Assembly (NCBI RefSeq): GCF_012911845.1
Contig: NZ_JAAXCU010000043.1
Location: 62,001-126,000 of the forward strand
Direction: 5' to 3'
Source: Bacillus sp. RO2
Lineage (GTDB): Bacteria; Bacillota; Bacilli; Bacillales; Bacillaceae_I
DNA: 64,000 nucleotides
Part shown: positions 37,318 to 51,660 of the stretch, piece by piece
How the letters are laid out: each line of letters starts with the position of its first letter
Numbering within the stretch: position 1 is the stretch's first letter
Notes under the pieces: model-generated
Told to the model about the DNA's origin: nothing
Seen by the model: the letters and a program-made list of their open reading frames with translations, nothing else
Databases searched by the model: none
Made by a program: the position numbers and the translations under genes

Positions 37318-37360
37318 CTTCGACATGGATGACGAAATCCTTTGAGGGTCTGACCCCTTT
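37318..37360. repeat. REP-like element with TTCGACATGGA 5' part
   Basis: Core GGGTCTGACCC (37346-37356) then TTTTC; may end the ywlG transcript. Confidence 0.7.
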
Positions 37361-37394
37361 TCATTATTTTTTTATTTTCACGAAAGTTTTTCTA

Positions 37395-37408
37395 AGTAAG
37401 CGCTATCA
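37395..37408 (+). promoter_or_regulatory. cre-like site upstream of glyA
   Basis: AGTAAGCGCTATCA matches TGWAANCGNTNWCA at all but the first base. Confidence 0.35.
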
Positions 37409-37539
37409 ATCTTCCTTTTCTGTTTCTATCTATTGTCCATCGTGATAAAATGGAGGAGGTAAAGGTTGAAAAGCCGAATGTAGTTGTTTTTTTAAAACTT
37501 TTTAAATTTGATGTTCATACTTAAAGGGGGATTCCGAAA

Positions 37540-38781
37540 GTGAAATTAGCACAACAGGATCAGCAATTGTTTCAATCCATCCAGGATGAATTGGCAAGAC
37601 AACGCACGAAAATCGAGTTGATTGCTTCTGAGAACTTTGTGAGTGAAGCAGTTATGGAGGCTCAAGGATCTGTACTGACCAATAAATACGCAGAAGGGTA
37701 CCCAGGTCGTCGCTATTACGGTGGTTGTGAACACGTAGACGTAGCGGAGAACATTGCCCGTGACCGTGCGAAGGAAATTTTCGGAGCCGAGCATGCAAAT
37801 GTTCAACCACACTCTGGTGCCCAAGCGAATATGGCGGTTTATTTTACCATTCTAGAACAGGGCGACACGGTCCTTGGGATGAATCTTTCCCACGGTGGCC
37901 ATTTAACGCACGGAAGCCCGGTCAACTTTAGTGGTATTCAATATAATTTTGTAGAGTATGGAGTGGACAAAGACTCTCATACAATCAACTATGAAGATGT
38001 GGCAGAAAAAGCAAGACTGCACAAGCCGAAGCTAATCGTTGCTGGTGCAAGTGCTTACCCACGCGCGATTGATTTTGCGAAATTCCGTGAAATCGCAGAC
38101 GAAGTGGGAGCATACCTAATGGTCGACATGGCTCATATTGCCGGTCTTGTTGCAGCTGGTCTTCACCAAAATCCTGTTCCTTATGCGGATTTCGTTACAA
38201 CTACCACTCATAAAACGTTGCGTGGACCTCGTGGTGGGATGATCCTTTGTAAAGAAGAATGGGCGAAGAAAATTGATAAGTCCATTTTCCCTGGACTTCA
38301 GGGTGGTCCGCTAATGCATGTGATCGCGGCGAAAGCTGTTGCGTTTGGCGAAGCATTGCAACCGGCATTCAAGGACTATGCGCAAAAAATCATCGACAAT
38401 GCTCACCGCCTGGCGGAAGCACTGAAAAATGAAGGTCTTTCTCTTGTTTCGAACGGAACGGACAACCATCTTTTACTTGTGGACGTACGCTCTCTTTCCA
38501 TCACAGGGAAAATTGCGGAGAAAGTGTTAGATGAAGTGGGAATCACGGTCAACAAAAACACGATTCCTTTCGATCCGGAGAGCCCGTTTGTAACAAGTGG
38601 TATTCGTATTGGTACGGCAGCTGTAACAAGCCGTGGCTTCACACTGGAAGATATGGATGAAATTGCGTCCATCATTGCCTTCACATTGAAGAACCATGAA
38701 GATGAAACGAAACTAGAAGAAGCAAAAACTCGTGTAGAAGCAGTTTCTGGAAAATATGAATTGTATCCTACTTTAGGATAA
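37540..38781 (+). CDS. glyA: Serine hydroxymethyltransferase
   Basis: PLP enzyme converting serine and tetrahydrofolate to glycine and methylene-tetrahydrofolate, the main one-carbon source. The 413-residue protein has [26 protein letters not shown], the cofactor Lys225 in [13 protein letters not shown] and the folate-site region. It starts with GTG 37540, 9 bases after AAGGGGG. A strong terminator follows. Bacillus glyA is a PurR target, but I did not find a convincing pair of PurBoxes. Confidence 0.97.
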   Translation: MKLAQQDQQLFQSIQDELARQRTKIELIASENFVSEAVMEAQGSVLTNKYAEGYPGRRYYGGCEHVDVAENIARDRAKEIFGAEHANVQPHSGAQANMAVYFTILEQGDTVLGMNLSHGGHLTHGSPVNFSGIQYNFVEYGVDKDSHTINYEDVAEKARLHKPKLIVAGASAYPRAIDFAKFREIADEVGAYLMVDMAHIAGLVAAGLHQNPVPYADFVTTTTHKTLRGPRGGMILCKEEWAKKIDKSIFPGLQGGPLMHVIAAKAVAFGEALQPAFKDYAQKIIDNAHRLAEALKNEGLSLVSNGTDNHLLLVDVRSLSITGKIAEKVLDEVGITVNKNTIPFDPESPFVTSGIRIGTAAVTSRGFTLEDMDEIASIIAFTLKNHEDETKLEEAKTRVEAVSGKYELYPTLG

Positions 38782-38792
38782 AGGTGTTTGAG

Positions 38793-38823
38793 AGAGAGGT
38801 CTGAGGTTAGACCTCTCTTTTTT
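38793..38823 (+). terminator. Intrinsic terminator of glyA
   Basis: Perfect 10-bp stem AGAGAGGTCT/AGACCTCTCT with a 6-nt loop and T tract. Confidence 0.9.
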
Positions 38824-38836
38824 GTAGAAAAATAAC

Positions 38837-38865
38837 TTGAATCAATCCTGCTTTTTCTGTAGAAT
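38837..38865 (+). promoter_or_regulatory. Sigma-A promoter of upp
   Basis: TTGAAT (38837-38842), 17-nt spacer, TAGAAT (38860-38865). Confidence 0.72.
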
Positions 38866-38944
38866 CAATGGAAGTGTGATTTGAGAGTCGGAAAAGTTTC
38901 TTAAAATAACTGCCGGCTAGACATGATAAAAGGAGAGATTTCGA

Positions 38945-39574
38945 ATGGCAAAAGTGTACGTATTTGATCACCCGTTAATTCAGCACAAACTTACATACAT
39001 CCGCGACAAAAATACAGGTACGAAAGAGTTTCGTGAACTAGTTGATGAAGTGGCAAGTTTAATGGCATTCGAGATTACCCGCGACCTTCCGCTTGAGGAA
39101 GTAGACGTGGAAACACCAGTTTCTATTTCAAAATCAAACGTATTAGCAGGGAAAAAGCTAGGAATCGTTCCAATTCTTCGTGCTGGTCTTGGCATGGTAG
39201 AAGGGATGTTAAAGTTGATTCCAGCGGCAAAAGTTGGACATGTCGGCTTATACCGTGACCCAGAAACGCTTCAACCTGTTGAATATTATGTAAAATTACC
39301 ATCTGATGTGGAAGAGCGCGACTTCATCGTGGTGGATCCAATGCTTGCAACAGGCGGATCTGCAATTGAAGCAATTCACTCTCTGAAAAAACGTGGCGCG
39401 AAAAACATCAAATTCATGTGCTTAATCGCTGCCCCTGAAGGTGTGGAATTACTTAAAGAAGCGCACCCTGACGTAGATATATACATCGCAGCGCTTGATG
39501 AAAAGCTGAACGAAAAAGGCTATATTGTCCCAGGTCTAGGAGATGCTGGCGACAGACTATACGGAACAAAATAA
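38945..39574 (+). CDS. upp: Uracil phosphoribosyltransferase
   Basis: Salvages uracil to UMP with PRPP. The 209-residue protein has the PRPP-binding motif [16 protein letters not shown], the N-terminal [23 protein letters not shown], and the uracil-binding end [18 protein letters not shown]. An AAAGGAGAG site precedes ATG 38945. It has its own promoter and terminator between glyA and the protease gene. Confidence 0.97.
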   Translation: MAKVYVFDHPLIQHKLTYIRDKNTGTKEFRELVDEVASLMAFEITRDLPLEEVDVETPVSISKSNVLAGKKLGIVPILRAGLGMVEGMLKLIPAAKVGHVGLYRDPETLQPVEYYVKLPSDVEERDFIVVDPMLATGGSAIEAIHSLKKRGAKNIKFMCLIAAPEGVELLKEAHPDVDIYIAALDEKLNEKGYIVPGLGDAGDRLYGTK

Positions 39575-39585
39575 AAGACTGATGT

Positions 39586-39629
39586 AGGCTGTTTGGAGAT
39601 CGAGGAAGATCTTTGAGCAGCCTTTTTTA
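39586..39629 (+). terminator. Intrinsic terminator of upp
   Basis: AGGCTG/CAGCCT outer stem with inner AGATC/GATCT, then TTTTTT. Confidence 0.85.
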
Positions 39630-39664
39630 CTGTTTTGAGTGGAAATATATGGATTCTTAATAAT

Positions 39665-39755
39665 TTGACTCGTTTATTTGTATACTTCTCCTGTTTATTT
39701 GACTAATTCTCTTGTCTTTTTGACTAATTCAGCCGTTTATTTGACTAATTCGCAC
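39665..39755. repeat. 21-nt phased array, word TTGACTAATTC (locus 2)
   Basis: TTGACT or TTGTAT begins at 39665, 39678, 39699, 39720 and 39741; the last four are exactly 21 apart, and the first unit is 8 bases short. Each unit ends in GTTTAT- or TCTTTT-like T-rich sequence. It starts about 40 bases after the upp terminator. Confidence 0.82.
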
Positions 39756-39849
39756 ACCTCTACAATTAACCTATCGAATTTCCCGCACAATTCCACCCCA
39801 TGCATAATCCCTCTCCAATAACAAATGCTACATATCAGAGGTGAAGGAC

Positions 39850-42162
39850 GTGAAATTAGGGAAAATTTTATTATGTATCGGACTTACCGTGCTGGTGGTA
39901 ACTTCAACACTAATACAACCATTAAACAATACAACAGCAGCCACCATCACATCCATGAACGAACGCACAAGTGACTCATTACATACAACCAACATACCCA
40001 AATACCCAAAACGGCCGCCACTTCCGGTAAGCAAAGACAACGAACTGGAGGAACAGACGGTTATTTTAATCGTGGAGGAAAATAGCCAAGACTCCGTGAA
40101 AAATATAATACAACAAAAATATCCCAAACTGAAGATAAAGCGGACCTATACGGCAGTCTTCAAAGGTTTTGCCATCCACGGCCCGCTCAAAGATCTTGAA
40201 AAGCTTCAAAAGGAAAAAGGCATCTTGGAAGTCTCTCCTGTCACCAACTACACCCCCAATATCGATGAAAGTGTACCTTTTATTGGCGGAGAGAAGATGC
40301 ACCGCCTCTTTGACAAGGATGGAAATCGTCTCACGGGAAAAGGTGTGAAGGTGGGAATCATTGATACAGGAATTGATTACACGCACCCTGACCTCAGGGA
40401 CAATTATGCAGGCGGATATGATTTTGTTGACGAGGACAAAGATCCGATGGAGACGAAGCGGTCTCAAGGAATGCCAACTCTTCATGGTACCCATGTGGCG
40501 GGGATTGTCGGGGCAAACGGCCATCTTCATGGCGTGGCGCCGGAAGCGGAACTTATTGCCTACCGAGTCCTTGGTCCAGGAGGGCATGGTTCAAGTGAGC
40601 ATGTAATCGCCGCCATCGAAATGGCCATCCATGACAAGGTAGACGTGTTAAATTTATCGCTCGGAAACACCATTAACGGCCCGGATTGGCCGACTAGCCT
40701 GGCTTTGAACAAAGCGGTAGAGCATGGGGTGGTGGCAGTCACTTCAAGTGGTAATTCCGGTCCGAACCTTTGGACGATCGGATCCCCCGGGACTTCGTCT
40801 GAGGCCATCTCTGTCGGAGCTTCCACACCGCCGCTTCATATCCCGCATCTGTCACCTATTTTTTCTAAAAGAGAGATAGAGATGCTTCCGCTGCAAGGCT
40901 CGCTCCCTTGGGATTTTCCGACCAAGCCGATGGGCATGGTGTATGTAGGACTTGGGGAAGAAGAAGATTGGGAAGGCAAAAAGATTGAGGGGAAAATAGT
41001 TTTGCTTGAACGAGGCAAAATTCCTTTTTCCGAAAAGGCACATCATGCTAAGAAGCGTGGAGCGGCTGGTGTAGTGATCTACAATAATCTTGAGGGTAAT
41101 TTTACTGGTACATTAGAAGTGGAAATGGACATGCCCGTTGTTTCGATCTCGAAAGAAGACGGGTTATTTTTAAAAAAGCATTTGAAAAGAAGTTTCTCTA
41201 TGGTGAAGACGACGTTCAAATGGCACAAAGATGACATTGCCAGTTTCAGTTCGCGCGGGCCAGTGACACATACTTGGGAGATTAAGCCGGATGTGGTCGC
41301 ACCAGGTGTTGCAATTGACAGCACGATTCCAAACGGATACCTCGCGCTTCAAGGCACAAGCATGGCCGCACCTCATGTGGCTGGGGCGAGTGCACTCATC
41401 ATCCAAGCCCATCCGGATTGGACACCAGCACAGGTGAAGGCGGCCTTGATGAATACGACAAAGCCTCTCGTAAAAGAAGACGGATCAAGTTATTCTGTTT
41501 TGGAGCAGGGAACCGGACGCATCCAGCTTGAGGAAGCTATCCAAACGAATAGTCTCGTGTATCCGGGCTCCCTTAACTTTGGGATGTTAGAGAAGAAAAA
41601 AACACGAACCCAAAAAGAAGTTCCGATTACAATAGAAAACGTCTCAAACAAAGAAGTTACCTATTCCATAGAAACACCAAGACAGCAAAAAGGAGTGCAG
41701 TGGAAGACGCCAATCACCTTCACTCTCCAACCAAAAGAAAAACGGGAAACAAAGGTCACGCTAGACATCACTCCAAACCAGCAGAAAGCAGGGATGCATG
41801 AGGGAGAGGTCGTCGTGAACGCAAACAGCCAAAAGATTCGCCTCCCTTTCCTCTATATAATAGAAGAACCAAATTATCCACGTATCATGGGCTTTCAGTT
41901 CGGCTATGGAGATAAAGAGGGAGAATATCAATACGAGGTGTATTTGCCAGAGGGAGCAGAGGAACTGGGAATAGCCCTTTACGAAGCAGATACGCTCCAC
42001 TTCATCGACTATCTAGACTGGGAGCGGGATCTACCTCGTGGACTATATAAAAATCAGATTCCGGCAGACCGTGTGAAAGTGAAAGGCCTGGTGAAAGCAG
42101 TCGTCTTTGCCAAGAAGCTGGACAAGGAAGATACCGTGGAAGCGGATCTCTACTTCGAGTGA
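39850..42162 (+). CDS. Secreted subtilisin-like serine protease (Vpr-type, with PA domain)
   Basis: Extracellular S8 peptidase, 770 residues from GTG 39850 (GAGGTGA 5 bases upstream; GTG 39841 would add three residues). In order: signal peptide (~1-28, ending near TTAA), an I9-type propeptide (~65-135), catalytic Asp172 in IIDTGIDYTHPDL, His212 in HGTHVAGIVG, an inserted protease-associated (PA) domain (~335-440), Ser504 in GTSMAAPHVAGAS, and C-terminal beta-rich domains (~560-770). The order matches minor extracellular protease Vpr. It is a single gene between upp and the atp operon, a place where B. subtilis has no protease. Confidence 0.92.
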   Translation: MKLGKILLCIGLTVLVVTSTLIQPLNNTTAATITSMNERTSDSLHTTNIPKYPKRPPLPVSKDNELEEQTVILIVEENSQDSVKNIIQQKYPKLKIKRTYTAVFKGFAIHGPLKDLEKLQKEKGILEVSPVTNYTPNIDESVPFIGGEKMHRLFDKDGNRLTGKGVKVGIIDTGIDYTHPDLRDNYAGGYDFVDEDKDPMETKRSQGMPTLHGTHVAGIVGANGHLHGVAPEAELIAYRVLGPGGHGSSEHVIAAIEMAIHDKVDVLNLSLGNTINGPDWPTSLALNKAVEHGVVAVTSSGNSGPNLWTIGSPGTSSEAISVGASTPPLHIPHLSPIFSKREIEMLPLQGSLPWDFPTKPMGMVYVGLGEEEDWEGKKIEGKIVLLERGKIPFSEKAHHAKKRGAAGVVIYNNLEGNFTGTLEVEMDMPVVSISKEDGLFLKKHLKRSFSMVKTTFKWHKDDIASFSSRGPVTHTWEIKPDVVAPGVAIDSTIPNGYLALQGTSMAAPHVAGASALIIQAHPDWTPAQVKAALMNTTKPLVKEDGSSYSVLEQGTGRIQLEEAIQTNSLVYPGSLNFGMLEKKKTRTQKEVPITIENVSNKEVTYSIETPRQQKGVQWKTPITFTLQPKEKRETKVTLDITPNQQKAGMHEGEVVVNANSQKIRLPFLYIIEEPNYPRIMGFQFGYGDKEGEYQYEVYLPEGAEELGIALYEADTLHFIDYLDWERDLPRGLYKNQIPADRVKVKGLVKAVVFAKKLDKEDTVEADLYFE

Positions 42163-42316
42163 GGTGGGCCGCCGCCCGTGGCTGCCCCCTCCGACCAAAG
42201 AGACATTTTTGTCGAACTCTGTCAAGCAACTCCCCCTGAAACAACCTAATAGTCACATAATGTTCACAATCGACAAACTTAACCTATATGTCATATGTGA
42301 TAAAATAATGTTATAC

Positions 42317-42360
42317 AACAGCCGAATGAGGAAAACTGTTCATCATTTGGCTGTTTTTTT
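42317..42360 (+). terminator. Intrinsic terminator before the atp operon
   Basis: AACAGCC-g-AATGA pairs with TCATT-t-GGCTGTT, then TTTTTTT. Confidence 0.83.
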
Positions 42361-42442
42361 ACTGGAAAAATACATAGCGGAAAAGCGGGTTGAAAGAGAA
42401 ATCTTACCATTGAAAAGAATGTCGATTTTTCCTTAGAACACA

Positions 42443-42471
42443 TTGACATTGACAAAGTGCTATTGTATGCT
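42443..42471 (+). promoter_or_regulatory. Likely atp operon promoter
   Basis: TTGACA (42443-42448), 17-nt spacer, TATGCT (42466-42471). A second TTGACA directly follows the first (42449) and could use TACAAA at 42472. Confidence 0.6.
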
Positions 42472-42592
42472 TACAAAGGGTATAAAATGATAGGGTTTTC
42501 ATAGGTTTCCAAAAACCAATTTTATACATATTTAGCATCGATTTATCAGTAAGACCTCTAAACTTTACCGCATGTAAAACGGGGTGTTTTCT

Positions 42593-42814
42593 ATGGAAGA
42601 TAAACGCCGCCCATTCCAAGCAATGGCTTTGATGTCCGGAATCCTTTCCTACTTAGTTGGCCCCACCTTAGTCGGATTATTTGCAGGAAGATGGCTGGAT
42701 GGAGAAATTGGTACCGAACCATTGTTCCTTATTATTGGACTTCTTTTAGGACTAGCAGCTGGTGTAATAGGAGTATTATACTTGGTCCAAAAATTCTTCT
42801 CAGGAGAGTCATAA
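42593..42814 (+). CDS. atpZ: AtpZ-like protein of the ATP synthase operon
   Basis: Small membrane protein, 73 residues, with two helices (about 12-33 and 43-66) around GRWLDGEIGTEP. It matches the AtpZ family placed in front of atpI in alkaliphilic and other Bacillus, where AtpZ/AtpI have been linked to divalent cation handling and ATP synthase assembly. ATG 42593 has GGGGTG 6 bases upstream; GTG 42584 overlaps it. It is the first gene of the atp operon. Confidence 0.85.
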   Translation: MEDKRRPFQAMALMSGILSYLVGPTLVGLFAGRWLDGEIGTEPLFLIIGLLLGLAAGVIGVLYLVQKFFSGES

Positions 42815-42816
42815 AT

Positions 42817-43958
<1,142 letters not shown>

Positions 43959-43976
43959 TTTATAAATTTTTATTAA

Positions 43977-44228
<252 letters not shown>

Positions 44229-44262
44229 TTAACTGCCCGAATAATTCTTAGCATCAATAATG

Positions 44263-44294
44263 GCGAAGTCCGTCTCACACGAGAACCTTCGCCT
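44263..44294 (+). other. Intercistronic hairpin atpE-atpF
   Basis: GGCGAAG (44263-44269) pairs with CTTCGCC (44288-44294), followed by TTTCCTTT. It may stabilise the atpE end or partly terminate. Confidence 0.68.
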
Positions 44295-44389
44295 TTCCTT
44301 TAGTATGAACTATTTTTTTGAAAATCTAGCCAAGGTGCCCTTTAGGTGCTTGTGCTTTTCTTATGTATTCCTCGAAGGGAGTGAAAGCA

Positions 44390-44908
44390 TTGTATAGCTT
44401 AGATCACTTAGTGCTTGGTGCAGGATCCCTAACTTTAGGAGATGCACTATTCCAGTTAATCACATTTTTAATCTTACTATATTTCCTTAGAAAATTTGCT
44501 TGGGATAAGCTTGTTGGAATGATGAAGCAACGTGAAGATCACATTGCAAACGAAATTACAGCAGCTGAACAAAGTAATGTAGAAGCAAAAGGTCTTGTAG
44601 AAGAGCAAAAAGCTCTTTTAAAAGAAGCTCGCACGGAAGCTCAGGCTTTAGTGGAAAGCGCGAAAAAGATCGCAGAAGATCAAAAAGCAGATATCGTAAG
44701 AGCTGCTCAAGAGGAATCTGCACGTCTTAAAGAAGCGGCAAGAAAAGAAATCGTTCAGGAAAAAGAGCAAGCAGTTGTTGCTTTGCGTGAACAGGTTGCA
44801 TCCTTGTCCGTATTAATCGCTTCTAAAGTGATTGAAAAAGAACTAAACGAAAAAGATCAGCAGAAGCTTATCGATGATTACGTGAAACAGGTAGGCGAAG
44901 TGCGATGA
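44390..44908 (+). CDS. atpF: ATP synthase F0 subunit b
   Basis: Peripheral stalk subunit: one N-terminal membrane helix (~residues 14-33) and a long charged helix ([15 protein letters not shown] ... [20 protein letters not shown]). I use TTG 44390, which has AAGGGAG 8 bases upstream and gives 172 residues, close to B. subtilis AtpF (170). The ATG at 44363 and GTG at 44381 are worse placed. The stop overlaps atpH by ATGA. Confidence 0.93.
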   Translation: MYSLDHLVLGAGSLTLGDALFQLITFLILLYFLRKFAWDKLVGMMKQREDHIANEITAAEQSNVEAKGLVEEQKALLKEARTEAQALVESAKKIAEDQKADIVRAAQEESARLKEAARKEIVQEKEQAVVALREQVASLSVLIASKVIEKELNEKDQQKLIDDYVKQVGEVR

Positions 44909-45447
44909 GCAAAAACGGAGTAGCAAAGCGTTATGCATTGGCTCTTTTCGACCTGGCAAAAGAAAACAATCTTTATGCACAGTTTGATGCAGAGCTTGCA
45001 GAAGTAAAAAAGGTGTTCTTAAACAACAAGGAACTTGATGTTGTCCTGAGCAACCCGAAAGTACGCAAAGACTCTAAAAAGCAAATCGTCCGTGAGGCAT
45101 TTGCTTCCGCATCACCATTTATCGTAAACACGTTACAGCTTTTAATAGACCGTCACCGTCAAGGTATCGTAGTGGATATGATTGACGAGTACAAAGCACT
45201 TTCTAACGAAGCCCTTAATGTGGCTGAAGCGAAAGTGTACTCTGTTCGTGCCTTAACGGATGCAGAGCAGGCTCAACTTTCCGCTGTATTTGCAGCAAAA
45301 GTTGGGAAAGCTTCTTTAAACATCAGTAATATTGTAGATCCATCCTTAATCGGCGGCTTGAAGATTCGCATCGGCAACCGTATTTTCGATGGAAGTGTCA
45401 GTGGAAAATTAGAACGTCTTGGACGTCAACTTACAACGAATAGATAG
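44905..45447 (+). CDS. atpH: ATP synthase F1 subunit delta
   Basis: Connects F1 to the b-subunit stalk. 180 residues, N-terminal helical bundle ([16 protein letters not shown]) and the C-terminal signature [31 protein letters not shown] 44905 overlaps the atpF stop by four bases. Confidence 0.95.
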   Translation: MSKNGVAKRYALALFDLAKENNLYAQFDAELAEVKKVFLNNKELDVVLSNPKVRKDSKKQIVREAFASASPFIVNTLQLLIDRHRQGIVVDMIDEYKALSNEALNVAEAKVYSVRALTDAEQAQLSAVFAAKVGKASLNISNIVDPSLIGGLKIRIGNRIFDGSVSGKLERLGRQLTTNR

Positions 45448-45450
45448 TAG

Positions 45451-46977
<1,527 letters not shown>

Positions 46978-47008
46978 TAGATCGACATAGTGAGTTACAC
47001 CATGCGAT

Positions 47009-47039
47009 GGAGGAACCCGAACCAACCTTCGATTCCTCC
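47009..47039 (+). other. Intercistronic hairpin atpA-atpG
   Basis: GGAGGAA..GAA pairs with TTC..TTCCTCC in the 113-base gap. Without a T tract, it is more likely a processing or stability element than a terminator. Confidence 0.6.
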
Positions 47040-47084
47040 TTTCCATGTGTCTAACCACTCTGAATAGGGTTAAAAAGGTGGTGA

Positions 47085-47951
<867 letters not shown>

Positions 47952-47976
47952 ATGGAAAAGCATAGGTGGCTCGTTC

Positions 47977-49544
<1,568 letters not shown>

Positions 49545-49548
49545 TTAA

Positions 49549-49971
<423 letters not shown>

Positions 49972-49996
49972 CAATACCCTGTAAACATACTGTGTC

Positions 49997-50046
49997 AAAA
50001 CCCCCTCTTTCCGGAGCAGACGTGCTTTGGAGGGAGGGGGTTTTTG
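49997..50046 (+). terminator. Intrinsic terminator of the atp operon
   Basis: AACCCCCTC pairs with GAGGGGGTT, with an inner CCGGAGCA/TGCTTTGG stem, then TTTTTG. Confidence 0.88.
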
Positions 50047-50072
50047 TTGTTGTCGAAAAGACGAAGGTTCTG

Positions 50073-50192
50073 TCGATTTCTTGATATATGCTATTTTTTC
50101 TTGATATATTTTAAAATTTATTGAAATACACTCCTAATTTCTCGATATATCCGAGTTTTTCTTGATATATCCTGATTTTTCTTGATATCCGC
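50073..50192. repeat. 20-nt phased array, word TTGATATAT (locus 3)
   Basis: TTGATATAT or near variants begin at 50081, 50101, 50121, 50142, 50162 and 50182 (steps 20, 20, 21, 20, 20), each usually preceded by TTTTTC. It starts ~30 bases after the atp terminator. Confidence 0.85.
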
Positions 50193-50200
50193 AAATCTAT

Positions 50201-50220
50201 AAAGAGGGGTCTGACCCGCT
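50201..50220. repeat. REP-like element, inverted copy of the ywlB array unit
   Basis: AGGGGTCTGACCCGCTGTGC is the reverse complement of the last unit at 32321-32343. It lies between phased arrays 3 and 4. Confidence 0.7.
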
Positions 50221-50262
50221 GTGCGGTGATGTGCTAAAGTATTTATGCTGTGAAACGCTTAT

Positions 50263-50372
50263 AATGGATATATTGGTTTTACAATGGATATAAGTCTGTT
50301 AACGATGGATAAACTGGATTTACAATGGATATAAATTTTTTACAATGGATAAAACCACTTTAACAATGGATA
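50263..50372. repeat. 20-nt phased array, word AATGGATA (locus 4)
   Basis: AATGGATA (once GATGGATA) begins at 50263, 50283, 50304, 50324, 50344 and 50365 (steps 20, 21, 20, 20, 21), each preceded by a T-rich segment and AC. Confidence 0.85.
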
Positions 50373-50682
50373 AGTGGTTTTACGAAATTGATTTCCGCCG
50401 AAATGCCCGCTTGTTAATCCAATTATAAACGCTTATATGTACCACGCCCCCAAAAACTAACCCACAATTACCTACTTTCAACTAAAACCCCCTACAAGTA
50501 ACCTCATAATTCATTGGTTCCACCACTCACCAAGCACGCTCTTTTCAAAACAAGGTAATTATCCCTTCAACGTTAAGTAAAACGTCTCGCATTGGCAGCG
50601 GAAATAACAAAACTCCACCCTCCACCAAAAACAATTCCCTTCGCCTCCCTAAAAACAATAGCCATAATAAGGATATCTCCTG

Positions 50683-50711
50683 TCGACACCGATATGGGTA
50701 TTTGATATAAT
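50683..50711 (+). promoter_or_regulatory. Sigma-A promoter of the nuo operon
   Basis: TCGACA (50683-50688), 17-nt spacer, TATAAT (50706-50711), about 60 bases before the nuoA ribosome binding site. Confidence 0.75.
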
Positions 50712-50725
50712 TGTTATCGGTTACA
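50712..50725. promoter_or_regulatory. cre site overlapping the nuo transcription start
   Basis: TGTTATCGGTTACA reads TGTAACCGATAACA on the other strand and fits TGWAANCGNTNWCA at every defined base. It starts one base after the -10, so CcpA binding would block initiation. Confidence 0.65.
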
Positions 50726-50780
50726 ATTTTAAATATTGTGAGCAGTCTGAAAATGAAGAGAGACTTCGGAGGGGGCGGGC

Positions 50781-51155
50781 ATGAATCTACTTAACTTATA
50801 TCAAAATAACTATTTGATAGTGGTTGTATTCTTGGCTCTAGGGGTATTACTTCCGGTCGTGGCGCTTGCTATTGGACGTGTTTTGCGTCCGAATAAGCCA
50901 TCAGCAGCCAAGCAGACGACCTATGAAAGTGGAATTGATCCCTTTCATGATTCACGTGTTCAGTTTAATGTTCGTTATTACATATTTGCCCTATTATTTG
51001 TCATTTTCGATGTGGAGACAGTTTTCCTGTATCCATGGGCGGTGGCTTATGAAAAGTTAGGGATATTTGCATTGATTGAAATGCTTATTTTCGTAGTTTT
51101 ATTACTGATCGGATTAATATACGCATGGAAGAAGAAGGTGTTGAAATGGATCTAA
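50781..51155 (+). CDS. nuoA: NADH-quinone oxidoreductase subunit A
   Basis: Membrane-arm subunit of complex I, 124 residues with three helices; the conserved YESGIDP and [27 protein letters not shown] blocks are present. GGAGGGGG precedes ATG 50781. First gene of an operon reading ABCDHIJKLMN. Confidence 0.96.
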   Translation: MNLLNLYQNNYLIVVVFLALGVLLPVVALAIGRVLRPNKPSAAKQTTYESGIDPFHDSRVQFNVRYYIFALLFVIFDVETVFLYPWAVAYEKLGIFALIEMLIFVVLLLIGLIYAWKKKVLKWI

Positions 51156-51658
51156 ATCTAGAGAGTATCTCACCAGAGGAAATGGAAGAGCTGAAACAGA
51201 CGGTCTTCCTGACAACATTGGAGGAGCTGAAAGCATGGGCACGCAGCAATTCTATGTGGCCGATGACATTCGGTCTTGCTTGCTGTGCAATCGAGATGAT
51301 GGGTGTTGGCTCGTCCCATTATGACCTCGACCGCTTTGGGTCCTTTTTTCGTACATCACCGCGTCAATCCGACTGTATGATTGTATCTGGTACTGTGACG
51401 AAAAAAATGGCACCCGTGTTGAAACGCTTGTATGATCAAATGCCTGAGCCGAAATGGGTCATTGCGATGGGGTCCTGTGCGACCGCGGGCGGTCCATATA
51501 TCAAATCCTATGCCGTTGTAAAAGGTGTGGACCAAATTGTACCTGTAGACGTGTACATACCGGGATGCCCACCAAATCCAGCGGCTCTTATTTATGGAAT
51601 CAACAAGCTCCGCGAAAAAATTCGTTATGAAGCCAAGACAGGGAAGCAGGTGATCTAG
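51146..51658 (+). CDS. nuoB: NADH-quinone oxidoreductase subunit B
   Basis: Carries the terminal N2 4Fe-4S cluster of complex I. The 170-residue product has the adjacent cysteines in ACCAIEMM, Cys in MGSCATAGG and in IPGCPPNP. I choose ATG 51146 (AAGAAGGTG 5 bases upstream), overlapping nuoA by 10 bases; ATG 51125 is a possible longer start. Confidence 0.95.
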   Translation: MDLNLESISPEEMEELKQTVFLTTLEELKAWARSNSMWPMTFGLACCAIEMMGVGSSHYDLDRFGSFFRTSPRQSDCMIVSGTVTKKMAPVLKRLYDQMPEPKWVIAMGSCATAGGPYIKSYAVVKGVDQIVPVDVYIPGCPPNPAALIYGINKLREKIRYEAKTGKQVI

Positions 51659-51660
51659 CA

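Larger units (their letters stand above)
42163..42592. other. 430-bp spacer protease-atp operon
   Basis: A GC-rich start after the protease stop (GGGCCGCCGCCCG), a terminator at 42317-42360 and the atp promoter near 42443. No gene seen. Confidence 0.65.
49972..50780. other. 809-bp spacer atp-nuo with two phased arrays
   Basis: In order: atp terminator, phased array locus 3, a REP-like element, phased array locus 4, about 310 bases of plain sequence (50373-50682) in which I see nothing, then the nuo promoter with a cre site. No gene. Confidence 0.72.

Noticed and set aside
37466-37520. PurR boxes at glyA
   Set aside because: CCGAAT at 37473 and GTTCAT at 37513 are degenerate and about 34 bases apart, not the usual paired spacing.
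42107-42436. Plus-strand frame of 109 codons across the end of the protease gene and spacer
   Set aside because: Overlaps the protease coding end in another frame, includes the terminator, and lacks a binding site.
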